A stretch of 64,000 nucleotides of DNA from Buchnera aphidicola (Sitobion avenae) (GCF_005082585.1 NZ_CP034855.1:186001-250000); one strand, 5' to 3'. Shown: positions 1 to 11,413, counted from the first letter of the stretch. The notes: generated by a model not told the origin, from the sequence alone. Program-made: numbers and translations.

Positions 1-1150
1 AAATCCTAATAATAAAAAAAAATATTTATCTGGTTTAGTAGAGTGTCTTTATTTATCAGAAACATACATTACATGGCAGTGTCTCGGTTTAAAATATAAA
101 AAGAAAATTGGTATAAAAATAAATCATCAAGATGCTTTAAATTTTATTATAGATCAAGTGCTGTCTCAAGAAAAAGATATTTTAAAAAATTTAATAGGTG
201 TAGGACATAGAGTAGTACACGGAGGAACTAAAATAAAAAAATCGATTTTAATTAATGATAATGTGATTAAATGTATTCAAGATGCAGTGTCTTTTGCTCC
301 GTTACATAATCCGGTTAATTTAATTGGCATTAAAACAATTATAAAAAAATATCCTGTTTTATCAAAAAAAAATGTAGCGGTTTTTGATACATCTTTTTAT
401 CAAAATATGCCTGAAACATCTTTTCTTTATGCTATACCGTATAATTTTTATAAAGAACATGGTATTAGACGTTATGGGGCTCATGGTACTAGTCATAATT
501 ATGTTGCACATAAAATGTCTTTTGTATTAAATAAAAAATTTAAACTTTTAAATATTATAATATGTCATTTAGGTAATGGAGCTTCTGTTTCTGCTGTTTG
601 CAATGGAATATGTGTAGATACTTCAATGGGATTAACACCTTTAGAAGGTTTAGTGATGGGTACTCGAAGTGGAGATATAGATCCTTCAATTATTTTTTTT
701 ATGAATAAAACTCTTAATTTAAGTATTGATGAAATTGAAACAATATTAACTAAAAAGTCTGGATTATTAGGTTTAAGTGGAATTAGTAGTGATTTTCGTT
801 ATTTTGAAAAAAATTACAATATGAAACAAGATGCAAGAAGATCTGTAGATATTTTTTGTCATCGTTTATCTAAGTATATTGCTTCTTATACGTGTTTAAT
901 GGAAAATCGTTTGGATGCGTTAATTTTTACTGGGGGGATTGGTGAAAATGTGCCTTTGATTAGAAAATTAACTCTTTCGAAATTATCTCTACTAGGTTTT
1001 AAAATTGATTCTAAACTAAATTTATTTACTATCGGAGGTAAATCAGGATTAATTACTGAGTCTTCTTCCAGTCCTGCATTCGTAATTACGACAGATGAGG
1101 AATTAGCAATAGCTCAAGAAACTAGAAACATAATAATTAATATAAAATAG
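1..1150 (+). CDS. ackA: Acetate kinase, 5'-partial (start lies before the window)
   Basis: Acetate kinase interconverts acetyl phosphate + ADP and acetate + ATP in the cytoplasm; it is the partner of Pta. The reading frame is open from base 2, so the true start is upstream. About 382 codons are visible, against 400 residues in E. coli, so roughly 20 N-terminal residues are missing, including the phosphate-binding NxGSSS segment. Visible family motifs are GHRVVHGG, FAPLHNP, the DTSFYQNMP stretch with its catalytic Asp, RRYGAHGTSH, CHLGNGASV, DTSMGLTPLEG, TRSGDIDP and FTGGIGEN. The gene lies 44 bp before pta, the usual enterobacterial ackA-pta order. The frame is intact even though pta is damaged. 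The first ATG in frame lies well inside the conserved domain and should not be taken as the start. Confidence 0.97.
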   Translation, partial: NPNNKKKYLSGLVECLYLSETYITWQCLGLKYKKKIGIKINHQDALNFIIDQVLSQEKDILKNLIGVGHRVVHGGTKIKKSILINDNVIKCIQDAVSFAPLHNPVNLIGIKTIIKKYPVLSKKNVAVFDTSFYQNMPETSFLYAIPYNFYKEHGIRRYGAHGTSHNYVAHKMSFVLNKKFKLLNIIICHLGNGASVSAVCNGICVDTSMGLTPLEGLVMGTRSGDIDPSIIFFMNKTLNLSIDEIETILTKKSGLLGLSGISSDFRYFEKNYNMKQDARRSVDIFCHRLSKYIASYTCLMENRLDALIFTGGIGENVPLIRKLTLSKLSLLGFKIDSKLNLFTIGGKSGLITESSSSPAFVITTDEELAIAQETRNIIINIK

Positions 1151-1194
1151 TTATTTTTTAGTATATTATACTGATGCATCAGAATGGGATAATT

Positions 1195-3254
1195 ATGTCA
1201 TGTGTCATTAGGTTAATACCCTTAGATGAAGATGTTGGTTTAACTTCAATTAGTTTAAGCATGATTCATTTTTTTAATAAAAATAAATTTGAGAAGAAAC
1301 CTGTTCAATCTATATTATATTTTTTTTGTATAAAAAAATCATTAGATGATACATTATTCATTATCAATAAAAACTTTTTAAAAACTGTTTCTACAGTAGA
1401 TAATATAGATTTTTCTCAAATCCTTTTTAATTCTCCTGAATATTTTTTTTTATTAAATAAAATTTCTGATCAATGCCGTAGTAGTATGCATCTATATGAA
1501 GTTATTTTAATTGAAGGCATGAGTAATATTTATAGCAAATTTAGAAGATACGTCCCTAGAGTATATTACAAAAAAAGAAAATCAAATAAATTTATTTTTG
1601 AAACAGAAAAATTATAGGAATATTTTAGGTGTAATTTTCAATAAAATAAATTCTCCTTTTATAGAAAAAAATATGATTTTATAAAAAAACTAATGTATTT
1701 AAAGAAAATAAAACATAGAAAAGAAATGATTAATATAAAAAAAGTATTTAAAAATAATTTTTTTCAATTATAGCAGGTGTACCTTGGAATAAAAAAATTA
1801 TAGAAACATATGTAATAGATATTTATAATTTTTTAAATATACAATATATTAATTTAATTTTAAAAAATACTCGTGTTACAAAAGAAATAATTATATTTGA
1901 TGAAGGTTGTCTAAGTATATCAAGTAAAAATTATTCAAGTACTTTAATAATAGTTTCTTTTAGTCGTTTAGATGTTTTGATAGATTTTGTTAATGCTAAT
2001 TTTAGTAGCAATGAAATTAGTTGTATTATATTGACAGGAGTATTAAAATTAAAAAGATATATTATATCTTTGTATAAGATATTAATTGAAAGATCTATTC
2101 CTATATTTTTTACAAAAAAAAATACAATAAGTATTTTATCTCAATTACAAACTTTTAATTTCAACATTAATATAAAAGATACAATGTACATTAAAAAATT
2201 ACAAAAATATATTTCTAGTTTTTTTTCTTATTCTACTCTAAAAATTTCTAAAAATAATCACAATGATTATATAACATATTCTCCACAAGAATTTTGTTAT
2301 AATTTAAACTCATTATCAAAAAAAAGAAATAAACGTATTATATTACCTGAATCATATGAAGTTCGAATATTAAAAGCAGCTTCAATATGTCATGAATCTA
2401 ATATTGCTCAATGTATATTATTAGGAGATCCCAAAAAAATACATGCTATAGCAAAGTATGAAGGTATCAATCTAAATAAAAATATTGAAATAATCAATCC
2501 TGATTTAATAAGAGAAAAGTATATTTTACGTCTTTTAGAAATTCGAAAAGAAAAAGGTTTAAATGAATGTTCTGCTAAAAAACAATTAGAAGATAATACT
2601 ATTTTAGGCACATTAATACTAGAATCTAATCAGGTAGATGGATTAGTTTCTGGATCAGTAAATACTACTTCTAATACGATACGTCCAGCACTACAAATTA
2701 TTAAAACTCATCCTGATAATTTATTAGTTTCATCTATTTTTTTTATGCTATTACCACATAAAGTTTTAATTTATGGTGACTGTGCTGTTAATATTAATCC
2801 AACTGCAGAAGAATTAGCAGAAATTGCAATTCAATCTGCAGATTCATCAAGACTTTTTGGAATAGAGCCGCGTATTGCTATGTTATCTTATTCAACAGGT
2901 TGCTCTGGATTTGGATATCAAGTGGAAAAAGTTAAAAAAGCTACTTTTCTTGTCAAAAATAAAAGACCTGATTTAATTATTGACGGTCCTATACAATATG
3001 ATGCAGCAGTTTCTAAAACAGTTGCTAAATTAAAAGCACCTCGTTCTCCAATTTCTGGTTCTGCAAACGTATTTATTTTTCCAGATTTAAATTCTGGAAA
3101 TATTACTTATAAAGCAGTGCAGCGATCTACAAAAATAGTTTCTATTGGTCCAATGTTGCAAGGATTAAGAAAACCGGTAAATGATTTGTCACGAGGTGCT
3201 TCAGTAGAAGATATTATTTATACTATTGCATTAACATCAATTCAATCTCAATAA
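1195..3254 (+). pseudogene. pta: Phosphate acetyltransferase, N-terminal domain frameshifted and partly deleted, C-terminal catalytic domain intact
   Basis: Pta converts acetyl-CoA + Pi to acetyl phosphate + CoA. The ATG at 1195 starts MSCVIRLIPLDEDVGLTS, which matches the E. coli Pta N-terminus. That frame is lost after an apparent deletion near 1520-1535 and stops at 1617. A second frame then carries NILGVIFNKIN (E. coli ITGVIVNKLN) until a stop after an A7 run (1665-1671). A third change occurs at a T7 run (1758-1764), after which AGVPWNKKI and the rest of the protein run to 3254. The segment from 1977 (TTG) is a 425-codon ORF with the whole PTA_PTB catalytic domain: LPESYEVRIL, EQ/KQLEDNTILGTL, VDGLVSG, DCAVNINPTAEELA, FIFPDLNSGN, GPMLQGLRKPVNDLSRG. 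Translation of the catalytic half alone is possible, for example from the ATG at 2184. Whether activity remains cannot be told from sequence. Confidence 0.85.
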
Positions 3255-3288
3255 AATTGATATTTTATAAAATAAAAAAATATATTGT

Positions 3289-3552
3289 TTAAATTTGAAT
3301 TATAATATTTCCATTTGGTTTGCAACAACATGGAAATATTTCTTGTTTTTGAAATAAAGCAGCCATAGGCTGTTTTATGAAATAAAATATTTTTCCTTTA
3401 ATTAATTTAATTCTGCACATACCACAATATCCAGATCGGCACTGATATTCTATATTAATATTATTTAATTCTAAAATAAATAATAAGGAAATATTTCTTT
3501 TATAAATAATTTTTTTTTTGATGTTTATTACTTCAATAATAGAGTATCTCAT
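3289..3552 (-). CDS. yfaE: 2Fe-2S ferredoxin, ribonucleotide reductase maintenance protein
   Basis: YfaE is a small plant-type ferredoxin that supplies electrons to build or repair the diferric-tyrosyl cofactor of NrdB. This copy has 87 residues, against 84 in E. coli. The cluster ligands are visible as YQCRSGYCGMCRIKL (Cys-x4-Cys-x2-Cys) and a later Cys in the PCCCKPNG segment. The ATG at 3552 gives MRYSIIEVI and aligns with the E. coli start; a longer frame upstream runs into the nrdB C-terminus and is unlikely to be used. The start lies one base after the nrdB stop, so the gene is the last member of an nrdA-nrdB-yfaE operon, as in E. coli. Confidence 0.95.
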   Translation of the reverse strand: MRYSIIEVINIKKKIIYKRNISLLFILELNNINIEYQCRSGYCGMCRIKLIKGKIFYFIKQPMAALFQKQEIFPCCCKPNGNIIIQI

Positions 3553-3553
3553 T

Positions 3554-4684
3554 TTACAATTCAAATTTTTTAAATGCATTATCAGAAACTTCTGAATCAA
3601 TTTGACCAACTAAATAAGAACTAATTTCTGTTTCTTGGGGAGCAGTTTGTATGTTTTCAGAAGTTAACCAATCATTAATCCAAGGTATGGGATTAGATCG
3701 TTTTTCAAAAGGCATTTTAAAACCTATTGCATGCATACGAATATTTGTAATATATTCTATATACTGACACAGTATATCTTTATTTAATCCCAGCATTGAA
3801 CCGTCTTGAAATAAGTATTCAGCCCATTTTTTTTCTTGTTGTGAAGCTGAAAGAAATATATTAATAGCTTCTTCTTTACATTCTAAAACTGCCTCTTCCA
3901 TTTTTTCGTTATTTATTATATTACTTACAAGATTTAAAATATGTTGAGTTCCTGTCAAGTGTAGTGCTTCATCACGTGCTATTAATCTTATAATTTTTGC
4001 ATTTCCTTCCATTAACTCTCTTTCTGCAAATGCAAATGAACATGCAAAACTAACATAAAATCTAATTGCTTCCAAAACGTTTACACTTATTAAGCATAGG
4101 TATAATCTTTTTTTTAGTAATTTTAAATTAATGTTAATTTTTTTTCCATTAATTAAATGATTACCCTCTCCTAATAGATGCCAGTAACTAGTTATTTTTA
4201 TCAGTTCATCATAATAAATTGTAATATTTTGAGCTCGATCATTAATATGTTTATTTGAAATAATATCATCAAATACTAAAGATGGAGAGTTAACAATATT
4301 TCTAATTATATGAGTATAAGAGCGCGAATGAATAGTTTCTGAAAAAGACCATGTTTCAATCCATGTTTCTAATTCGGGAATAGAGACAATTGGTAAAAAA
4401 GCTATATTAGGACTTCTTCCTTGAATAGAATCTAGTAATGTTTGATATTTTAAATTGCTAATAAAAATATGTTTTTCATTATCTGGTAAATTTTGAAAGT
4501 CTATTCTATCTCTAGAAAGATCTATTTCTTCAGGTCTCCAAAAAAAAGATAATTGTTTTTCGATTAATTGTTCAAATATAATATATTTTTGTTGATCGTA
4601 TCTGGCAATATTTACAGATTGTCCAAAAAACATAGGTTCTTTAAGTTGATTATTTTTTTTTTTTGAAAAAATGGTGTAAGACAT
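3554..4684 (-). CDS. nrdB: Ribonucleotide reductase class Ia, beta subunit (R2)
   Basis: NrdB houses the diiron-tyrosyl radical that starts ribonucleoside diphosphate reduction by NrdA. The ATG at 4684 ([10 protein letters not shown]) gives 376 residues, exactly the E. coli length; the frame upstream is an AT-rich extension without homology. Motifs seen are [19 protein letters not shown], the iron/radical segment [15 protein letters not shown] with the Glu, His and radical Tyr, the second iron-binding pair in [12 protein letters not shown] and [13 protein letters not shown], and the C-terminal tail [12 protein letters not shown] that docks on NrdA. It lies 47 bp after nrdA and one base before yfaE. 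All cofactor ligands I could locate are kept. Confidence 0.98.
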   Translation of the reverse strand: MSYTIFSKKKNNQLKEPMFFGQSVNIARYDQQKYIIFEQLIEKQLSFFWRPEEIDLSRDRIDFQNLPDNEKHIFISNLKYQTLLDSIQGRSPNIAFLPIVSIPELETWIETWSFSETIHSRSYTHIIRNIVNSPSLVFDDIISNKHINDRAQNITIYYDELIKITSYWHLLGEGNHLINGKKININLKLLKKRLYLCLISVNVLEAIRFYVSFACSFAFAERELMEGNAKIIRLIARDEALHLTGTQHILNLVSNIINNEKMEEAVLECKEEAINIFLSASQQEKKWAEYLFQDGSMLGLNKDILCQYIEYITNIRMHAIGFKMPFEKRSNPIPWINDWLTSENIQTAPQETEISSYLVGQIDSEVSDNAFKKFEL

Positions 4685-4731
4685 AATAATTATACCTAAT
4701 AAAGTTATATTGTAGTATATATTTGTGATTA

Positions 4732-7017
4732 TTATATAATACACGAGCCACTTTCACAAACATCTTCAGTTGTAGATTCAGATGTAATGTTTTGATTGTC
4801 TTCAGAACCATCTAAAGTGTTTTGATAATATAGTGTTTTTAAGCCAAGTTTATAAGATAGTAAAAGGTCATAAAGAAGTTGCTTCATGGGAATTTTATTA
4901 TTTAAAAATTTTTTTGGATCATAGTGAGTATTAACTGAAATAGACTGATCAATAAATTTCTGCATAATACCAGCTAGTTCCAGATATCCTGTATTATTTG
5001 GTATATCCCAGAGTAATTCATACTGTGATTTTAATTTTTTATATTCAGGAACAACTTGACGTAATATTCCATCTTTTGATACTTTAATGCTGACAAAACC
5101 TCTTGGTGGCTCGATTCCATTAGTTGCATTAGATATTTGAGAAGATGTTTCTGAAGGCATCAAAGCAGATAAAGTTGAATTTCTTAAACCATATTTTTTA
5201 ATTTTAAAACGCAATAAATCCCAGTTTAAATGAAGTGGTTCATTGCATATATTATCAATATATTTTTTATATGTATCTATAGGTAATTTTCCTAAATAAT
5301 AATTAGTGTGATGAAATAAAGAGCATGCTCCTTTTTCTTTTGCTAATTCACAAGATGCTTCTAATAAATAATACTGCATAGCTTCAAAAGTTCTATGCGT
5401 TAGATTTTTTGCACTTCCATCTGAGTAGCGTACTTTATTTTTAGCTAAATAATATGCGAAATTAATTACACCAATTCCTAGAGAACGTCTAGAAATAGCT
5501 GATTTCTTAGCAGCTAATATTGGATAATTTTGATATTCTAATATTTCATCTAATGCACGTACGGATAATATAGCTAGTTCTTTAAATTCATCAACATTTT
5601 GAATAGTTCCTAAATTAAAAGCTGACAACGTACAAAGTGCTATTTCTCCATCTTCATCATAAATATCATTTAATGCTTTAGTTGGTAGTGTAATTTCTAA
5701 ACATAAATTAGATTGTCTTATTGGAGATATTCGAGGGTTAAATGAACTATGTGAATTACAATGATCTACGTTTTGTATATAAATGCGTCCAGTAGAAGTT
5801 CTTTCTTGCATTATTAATGAAAAAAGATCAAGTGCTTTAATTTTTTTTTGTCTTATTTTTTTATTGTTCTCATATTGAAGATATAATTCTTTAAATGTTT
5901 TTTGATCAGAAAAAAATACTTCATATAAATTAGGTACATCAGAAGGACTGAATAATGTTATTTGATCTCCTAATAACATTCTTTCATACATTAATTTATT
6001 AATTTGAATTGCATAATCGATATGACGTACTCTGTTTTCTTCAACGCCTCTATTATTTTTTAAAACCAATAAACTTTCTACTTCTAAATGCCATATTGGA
6101 TAAAAAATAGTTGCAGCTCCACCTCTGACACCTCCTTGAGAACAGGATTTTACAGCACTTTGAAAATGTTTATAAAAAGGTATACAACCGGTATGAAATG
6201 CTTCTCCATTTCTAATTGGACTTCCTAATGCACGGATTTGTCCAGCATTGATACCAATTCCCGCGCGTTGTGAAACGTATTTAACAATAGAACTGCTTGT
6301 AGCATTGATAGAGTTTAAGTTGTCAGCACATTCAATTAACACACAGGAACTAAATTGACGTGTAGGAGTTCTTACTCCAGACATAATTGGTGTTGGTAAT
6401 GATATTTTAAAAGTAGAAATAGCGTTATAAAAACGATGAATGTAGTCCATTCGAATATTTTTTGGATATTTAGAAAATAAACATGCAGATATTAAAATAT
6501 ATAAAAATTGTGCACTTTCATATATTTTTCCACTAATACGATTTTGTATTAAATATTTTCCTTCTAATTGCTTTACAGCTGCATATGAAAAATTCATATC
6601 TCGCCAATGATTTATGAAAGAGTTCATCTGAAGAAATTCTTTATATGAATAATTTTTTAATAAATTTTTGTCATACTTTCCTAAAGCAACCATTTTTTTT
6701 ACATGATCATATAATTGAGGTGGTTCAAATTGACCATAAGCTTTTTTTCGAAGATGAAAAATAGCCAATCTTGCAGCCATATATTGATAGTCTGGTGTGT
6801 CCTGTGAAATAAGGTCTGCAGCAGCTTTAATGATAGTTTCATGGATATTAATAGTGGTAATATTATTATAAAACTGGATTCGAGAACATAATTCAACTTG
6901 TGATACGGATATGTTGTTTAATCCTTCTGCTGCCCAATTTAATACTTTATGAATTTTATCTAAATTTATTTTTTCTTTTCTTCCGTCACGTTTAGTGACA
7001 AACAGACTGTTTTTCAT
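4732..7017 (-). CDS. nrdA: Ribonucleotide reductase class Ia, alpha subunit (R1)
   Basis: NrdA reduces ribonucleoside diphosphates to deoxyribonucleotides in the cytoplasm. It has 761 residues, the same as E. coli. In order: the ATP cone near residues 5-95 ([16 protein letters not shown]); the ten-stranded barrel with [11 protein letters not shown] holding one redox Cys; active-site loop [10 protein letters not shown] with the Asn-x-Cys-x-Glu catalytic triad near 437-441; CTLSAFNLG holding the second redox Cys; the [15 protein letters not shown] loop; radical-transfer tyrosines in the late LKTLYYQNT segment; and the C-terminal ESGSC tail that relays reducing equivalents from thioredoxin or glutaredoxin. 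It heads the operon with nrdB and yfaE. The preceding 95 bp to gyrA is AT-rich, and I saw no convincing NrdR box there. Confidence 0.98.
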   Translation of the reverse strand: MKNSLFVTKRDGRKEKINLDKIHKVLNWAAEGLNNISVSQVELCSRIQFYNNITTINIHETIIKAAADLISQDTPDYQYMAARLAIFHLRKKAYGQFEPPQLYDHVKKMVALGKYDKNLLKNYSYKEFLQMNSFINHWRDMNFSYAAVKQLEGKYLIQNRISGKIYESAQFLYILISACLFSKYPKNIRMDYIHRFYNAISTFKISLPTPIMSGVRTPTRQFSSCVLIECADNLNSINATSSSIVKYVSQRAGIGINAGQIRALGSPIRNGEAFHTGCIPFYKHFQSAVKSCSQGGVRGGAATIFYPIWHLEVESLLVLKNNRGVEENRVRHIDYAIQINKLMYERMLLGDQITLFSPSDVPNLYEVFFSDQKTFKELYLQYENNKKIRQKKIKALDLFSLIMQERTSTGRIYIQNVDHCNSHSSFNPRISPIRQSNLCLEITLPTKALNDIYDEDGEIALCTLSAFNLGTIQNVDEFKELAILSVRALDEILEYQNYPILAAKKSAISRRSLGIGVINFAYYLAKNKVRYSDGSAKNLTHRTFEAMQYYLLEASCELAKEKGACSLFHHTNYYLGKLPIDTYKKYIDNICNEPLHLNWDLLRFKIKKYGLRNSTLSALMPSETSSQISNATNGIEPPRGFVSIKVSKDGILRQVVPEYKKLKSQYELLWDIPNNTGYLELAGIMQKFIDQSISVNTHYDPKKFLNNKIPMKQLLYDLLLSYKLGLKTLYYQNTLDGSEDNQNITSESTTEDVCESGSCII

Positions 7018-7112
7018 AATTAATTTGACTTATTTTAAAAAAAGTACAAGAAAATATTTATTTTATTTTATCAGAAATATATATTATCTATTTTATAGAT
7101 AAATGTGTATTT

Positions 7113-9614
7113 TTAAAGAGGTTCTATAATTCTTTGTAAAGCAACGACTTTTTCGTTTTTTGATGTTCTAATTAATATTACACCTTGTGTGTTTCTTCCC
7201 AACACTCCTACTTCAGAAACTCTGATTCTAACTAACGTTCCAGCATTAGTAATCATCATAATTTGATCTTTTTCTATCACTTGTATTGCTCCAATAATTT
7301 TCCCATTTTTTTTCGTGATTTTAATAGAGATCACTCCTTGGGTAGCACGTGATTTTATAGGAAAATCAGTAATTTTTGTACGTTTTCCATATCCATTTTT
7401 TGTTGCTATTAAAATGCTACCTTTGTTTTTAGGTACAATTAAAGAAACAACTTTATCATTTTTTTTAATTTTAATGCCTTTCACTCCAGATGCAGTTCTA
7501 CCCATAGTTCGGACGCTTTTTTCTAAAAACTGAACTACTTTGCCATTTTGCGTAAATAACATAATATTATTATTTCCATCAGTCAACGAAACTCCAATAA
7601 GTTCATCGTTTGCATGCAAATTGATAGCGATAATTCCTGCAAATCTGGGTTTTTTGAATTGTGTTAAAGAACTTTTTTTTACTATTCCATGTGCAGTAGT
7701 CATAAAAATATTGAGGTTGTCTTTATATTCATGCACTGGTAATATAGCTGTAATTCTTTCCTTTGGACTTAAAGGTAATAAATTGACTATAGGTCTTCCT
7801 CTCGCATGTCTACTAGATTCTGGTAATTGATAAACTTTCATCCAATATAGAAGTCCTCGACTAGAAAAGCATAATATAGTATCATGCGTGTTTGCTATAA
7901 CTAAACTTTCTATAAAATCTTCTTCTTTTATTTTTGCGGCTGATTTTCCTTTTCCACCTCGTCTTTGAGCATTATAATCAGAAAGAGGTTGATATTTTAC
8001 ATATCCTGAATGAGATAGTGTGACTACTACATCTTCTTGATTAATTAAATCTTCGATATTAATATCAGTATGATTTTCAATAATTTCTGTTCTTCTTTTG
8101 TCACTAAAATTATCTTGTATAGATAATAATTCTGATTTGATCACATTAAGCATACAGTTTGGATTTTCAAGTATTTCTTTTAGTTCTTTAGTTTTTTTTA
8201 TTAATTCATTATATTCTATAATAATTTTTTTTTGTTCTAAATTTGTTAATTTATGCAGTCGTAAATCTAATATAGCTTGTGCTTGTTGTTCAGTAAAACT
8301 GTATTTATTTTTTTTGCATAAATGATTTTTTTCTTGTAAATTATAAATTTCTTCTATATTTTCAGAGATCCATTTTTTTTTAATTATTAATTTTTTTGCT
8401 TCCAGTGCATTTCCTGAATTTTTTATTATTTCAATAATTATGTTTATATTTATTAAAGCAGTATTCAGTCCTTCAAGAATATGAATACGATTCTTGGTTT
8501 TTTTTAATTCAAACAGACTCCGTCTTGTAATTATTTCTTGTCTATGAGATAAAAAATTTTTTAATATTTCTTTTAAAGATAAGGTTTTTGGTTGTCCTTG
8601 ACATAAAGCAACCATGTTAATACCAAAAGATATTTCTAACTGAGTGAGAGAATACAGTTGATTTAAAATTATTTCAGATATGGCTTCTCTTTTAATTTCT
8701 ATAACAATTCTCATTCCATCTTTATCGGATTCATCGCGCAAAGCAGTAATTCCATCAATTCTTTTATCTTTTACTAGTTCTGCTATTTTTTCAATTAAAC
8801 GTGATTTATTCACTTGATAAGGTATTTCATCAAACACAATAGATTCTTTTTTATTTTTTTTATTTTTTTCGATTTTATTACGTGCTCGAATATAAATTTT
8901 ACCTTTTCCTGTACGATAAGCTTCTTCGATGCCTAGTTTTCCATTAATTATTCCGGCAGTCGGAAAATCTGGTCCTGGGATATATTTGATTAGTTCCCCT
9001 AAGGTAATGTCATTATTATCAATATAAGCTAGGCATCCATTAATTACTTCATGTAAATTATGAGGTGGAATATTAGTAGCCATACCTACAGCTATACCTG
9101 ATGAACCATTGATTAAAAGATTAGGTATTTTTGCTGGAAGTATTTCTGGAATATATTCGGTTCCATCATAGTTTGGTAAAAATTCCACAGTTTTTTTTTC
9201 TAAGTCATTTAACAGTTCATGAGCTATTTTAGACATTCGAATTTCTGTGTATCGCATTGCTGCAGCAGAATCTCCATCTACGGAACCAAAATTTCCTTGA
9301 CCATCTATCAACATATAACGTAATGAAAAATTTTGAGCCATGCGTACTATGGCATCATATACAGCAGAATCTCCATGAGGATGATATTTTCCTATAACGT
9401 CACCTACTACACGAGCGGATTTTTTATATGATTTATTCCAATCATTATTTAGTACATACATTGCAAAAAGTATTCTTCGATGAACAGGTTTTAAACCATC
9501 TCGAACATCTGGTAAAGCTCGGCCAACTATTACAGACATAGAATAGTCTAAGTAAGAGCTCTTCAACTCTTCTTCAATATTGACCTGTATAATTTCTCGT
9601 GCAGGGTCTTTCAT
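7113..9614 (-). CDS. gyrA: DNA gyrase subunit A
   Basis: GyrA is the DNA-breaking and wrapping subunit of gyrase, which introduces negative supercoils. At 833 residues it is shorter than the 875 of E. coli; the loss is in the acidic C-terminal tail. The winged-helix region holds [13 protein letters not shown] with unsubstituted quinolone-region Ser and Asp, and [10 protein letters not shown] carries the active-site Arg-Tyr. The coiled-coil tower is rich in Lys and Asn. The C-terminal pinwheel retains the GyrA box QRRGGKG near residue 560, which marks it as gyrase rather than topoisomerase IV. The ATG at 9614 follows an AAAGAG element. The gene stands upstream of nrdA on the same strand. Confidence 0.98.
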   Translation of the reverse strand: MKDPAREIIQVNIEEELKSSYLDYSMSVIVGRALPDVRDGLKPVHRRILFAMYVLNNDWNKSYKKSARVVGDVIGKYHPHGDSAVYDAIVRMAQNFSLRYMLIDGQGNFGSVDGDSAAAMRYTEIRMSKIAHELLNDLEKKTVEFLPNYDGTEYIPEILPAKIPNLLINGSSGIAVGMATNIPPHNLHEVINGCLAYIDNNDITLGELIKYIPGPDFPTAGIINGKLGIEEAYRTGKGKIYIRARNKIEKNKKNKKESIVFDEIPYQVNKSRLIEKIAELVKDKRIDGITALRDESDKDGMRIVIEIKREAISEIILNQLYSLTQLEISFGINMVALCQGQPKTLSLKEILKNFLSHRQEIITRRSLFELKKTKNRIHILEGLNTALININIIIEIIKNSGNALEAKKLIIKKKWISENIEEIYNLQEKNHLCKKNKYSFTEQQAQAILDLRLHKLTNLEQKKIIIEYNELIKKTKELKEILENPNCMLNVIKSELLSIQDNFSDKRRTEIIENHTDINIEDLINQEDVVVTLSHSGYVKYQPLSDYNAQRRGGKGKSAAKIKEEDFIESLVIANTHDTILCFSSRGLLYWMKVYQLPESSRHARGRPIVNLLPLSPKERITAILPVHEYKDNLNIFMTTAHGIVKKSSLTQFKKPRFAGIIAINLHANDELIGVSLTDGNNNIMLFTQNGKVVQFLEKSVRTMGRTASGVKGIKIKKNDKVVSLIVPKNKGSILIATKNGYGKRTKITDFPIKSRATQGVISIKITKKNGKIIGAIQVIEKDQIMMITNAGTLVRIRVSEVGVLGRNTQGVILIRTSKNEKVVALQRIIEPL

Positions 9615-9883
9615 AGAACTTTTATCTCTTTAATTAAAGCAATCAAATTAAGTATAAAAGTATAACATAATTAAACTATTAGATGCATATAAAGAAAACT
9701 ATTCTTGATTATAAATAGTTTTATAAAATAATTACATTGCAATAAAAAATATTTTTTATATTGTTTATTTGAAATGAAAGTATTATTATAAATTATAATT
9801 ATATAAAATATAATTATAAATTAAAGAAGTCATCATTAAAATATAATGGTTTGTTAACTTGATTTTAAAATGAGATCTTACTT

Positions 9884-10624
9884 ATGAAAGATGAAGAAAA
9901 AAATTTAATAGAAAATTTATTTCATCGTTTAAAAAAAGCTGAATTGAACACTTCTGAAAGAGATAGTTCGGCAGATGAGTTAATTCAAAATTTAGTAAAA
10001 AAACAACCTGCTTCTTCTTATTATATGACTCAAACAATATTGATCCAAGAAACAGCGATAAAAAAAATGAGCATGAAAATTGAAGAATTGAAAATGCGAA
10101 TAAAATCATTAAATAATAATAAAGAAGAATCAAACAAAAAAACAAGTTTTTTATCCAGTTTTTTTAAAAAAAACCCGACTCCTCAAAAAGCATCTAATGA
10201 TGATATCTGGAAAAAAAAAGAAGATATTCTACCGCCTAATTATTCTAATACAACTGTTTTGCCCACAACTCAATCATTACCCACAGTAAACAGTAGAAGC
10301 AGTAGTTTTCTTGGCAGTGCATTGCAAACTGCAACAGGTGTTGCAGGTGGTATGATTTTAGGCAATATGTTGATGAATGTTTTTAGTCATTCCAAACCAG
10401 AAGAAGATATATTTGATACTGTTAATAAATCATCTTTAGATCAGTATCAAGAAGAAAATTTTTTAAATAATGATCATCATGATCATCATGATCATCATGA
10501 TTTGATAAACTATGAATATGATAACGAATCAGATATTTATGAAAATGAATTAAGTTCTTCAAATACTTTCGTAAATAATGATGTTTATAATACAGATGAT
10601 ATTGATGATGATAATTTTATTTAA
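9884..10624 (+). CDS. DUF2076 family protein with a His/Asp-rich repeat
   Basis: I recognise this as a DUF2076 (PF09849-type) protein of unknown function. The first 70 residues follow the family pattern: acidic start, LIENLFHRLKKAE, a region like DELIQNLVKKQPASSYYMTQT, and a helical ILIQETAIKKM segment likely to form a coiled coil. A Lys/Ser-rich linker (about 85-135) leads to SSFLGSALQTATGVAGGMI, the family's Gly/Ala-rich hydrophobic helix, which may insert in a membrane. The tail from about residue 165 is strongly acidic and holds three tandem Asp-His-His units (10472-10501), then Asp/Glu/Asn-rich sequence. There is no signal peptide at the start. It is 246 residues long, stands alone between gyrA and a peroxiredoxin gene, and ends at a shared terminator. 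Its function is unknown; metal binding by the tail is only a guess. Confidence 0.85.
   Translation: MKDEEKNLIENLFHRLKKAELNTSERDSSADELIQNLVKKQPASSYYMTQTILIQETAIKKMSMKIEELKMRIKSLNNNKEESNKKTSFLSSFFKKNPTPQKASNDDIWKKKEDILPPNYSNTTVLPTTQSLPTVNSRSSSFLGSALQTATGVAGGMILGNMLMNVFSHSKPEEDIFDTVNKSSLDQYQEENFLNNDHHDHHDHHDLINYEYDNESDIYENELSSSNTFVNNDVYNTDDIDDDNFI
10472..10501 (+). repeat. Three tandem 9-bp units (GATCATCAT) inside the DUF2076 gene
   Basis: Three exact copies of GATCATCAT, followed by GAT, encode Asp-His-His repeats. The unit keeps the reading frame, so copy-number change would lengthen or shorten the protein without breaking it. This points to replication slippage as the origin. Confidence 0.9.
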
Positions 10625-10705
10625 CTAATATATGTCTAAATCATAATATATAATGTGTGATAATATATTTAGTTTATAAGAACAGACTAAAAAATTTAAA
10701 AAAAT

Positions 10706-10739
10706 AAAGCCAGCATAAAAAATTTTTTTTGCTGACTTT
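10706..10739. terminator. Bidirectional intrinsic terminator between DUF2076 and peroxiredoxin genes
   Basis: The arms AAAGCCAGCA (10706-10715) and TGCTGACTTT (10730-10739) pair with one mismatch or wobble, and the AT-only inner sequence extends the stem. It lies between two convergent genes, so it probably ends both transcripts. Confidence 0.7.
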
Positions 10740-10747
10740 AAATTTTT

Positions 10748-11341
10748 TTAAGAATATTTACTTAAATATTCAGAAACTCCTTCTTCAGATGCTTTCATGC
10801 CCCTTTCCCCTTTTTTCCAATTTGCAGGACACACTTCTCCAAATTTATCATGAAAATCTACAGCATCTACCATTCGTATTATTTCTTTTATATTTCGCCC
10901 AAATGGCAGATCGTTTACTACTTGATGACGTATAATCCAATTAGAATCAATTAGAAATGAAGCTCTTAGTGCTATACCAAGATTTGGATGTTCAATTCCA
11001 TAAGATTTTTGAATAGTATGTTTTATATCAGATACCATAGGAAAATTGATTTTTCCAATTCCACCATTTTTAGGTAGCGTTTTTTGCCATGCCTGATGAA
11101 CAAAAACACTATCAATGGATACCCCTACAATTTTTACATTTCTTTTTTCAAAATCCGTATAGAGTTTATTAAATTCGATAATTTCAGATGGACATACAAA
11201 AGTAAAATCCATAGGCCAGAAAAATAGTACAATAGGTTGACCATTAGAATATTTTTTTAGATCAAATTGTTCAACAATTTGATTATTTTTTAAAATTGCT
11301 GGAGCTATAAAGTTAGGTGCATTTTGTGTTACTAAAACCAT
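10748..11341 (-). CDS. ahpC: 2-Cys peroxiredoxin (AhpC/TSA family)
   Basis: This thiol peroxidase reduces hydrogen peroxide and organic peroxides. It has 197 residues. The peroxidatic Cys lies in DFTFVCPSEIIEF near residue 50, with FFWPMDFTF before it. The resolving Cys lies in GEVCPANWKKGE near residue 170, and the C-terminal extension ends EYLSKYS. The EVCPA context and length resemble the typical 2-Cys TSA/Prx1 branch, so the symbol ahpC is used loosely and tsa would serve as well. No ahpF reductase is adjacent, so the electron donor is probably thioredoxin or an unlinked reductase. The ATG at 11341 follows an AGGGAAAAA Shine-Dalgarno-like stretch. Confidence 0.93.
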   Translation of the reverse strand: MVLVTQNAPNFIAPAILKNNQIVEQFDLKKYSNGQPIVLFFWPMDFTFVCPSEIIEFNKLYTDFEKRNVKIVGVSIDSVFVHQAWQKTLPKNGGIGKINFPMVSDIKHTIQKSYGIEHPNLGIALRASFLIDSNWIIRHQVVNDLPFGRNIKEIIRMVDAVDFHDKFGEVCPANWKKGERGMKASEEGVSEYLSKYS

Positions 11342-11413
11342 TTTTTTCCCTTATAATTTTATACTGGTAAAAGAAAAATATTATTAAAATTTCACTAAAA
11401 ATGGAAAATAAAA

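Noticed and set aside
10472-10501. Tandem GATCATCAT units as a possible CRISPR or regulatory repeat
   Set aside because: They are contiguous, in frame and inside a coding region, with no spacers; a coding microsatellite explains them.
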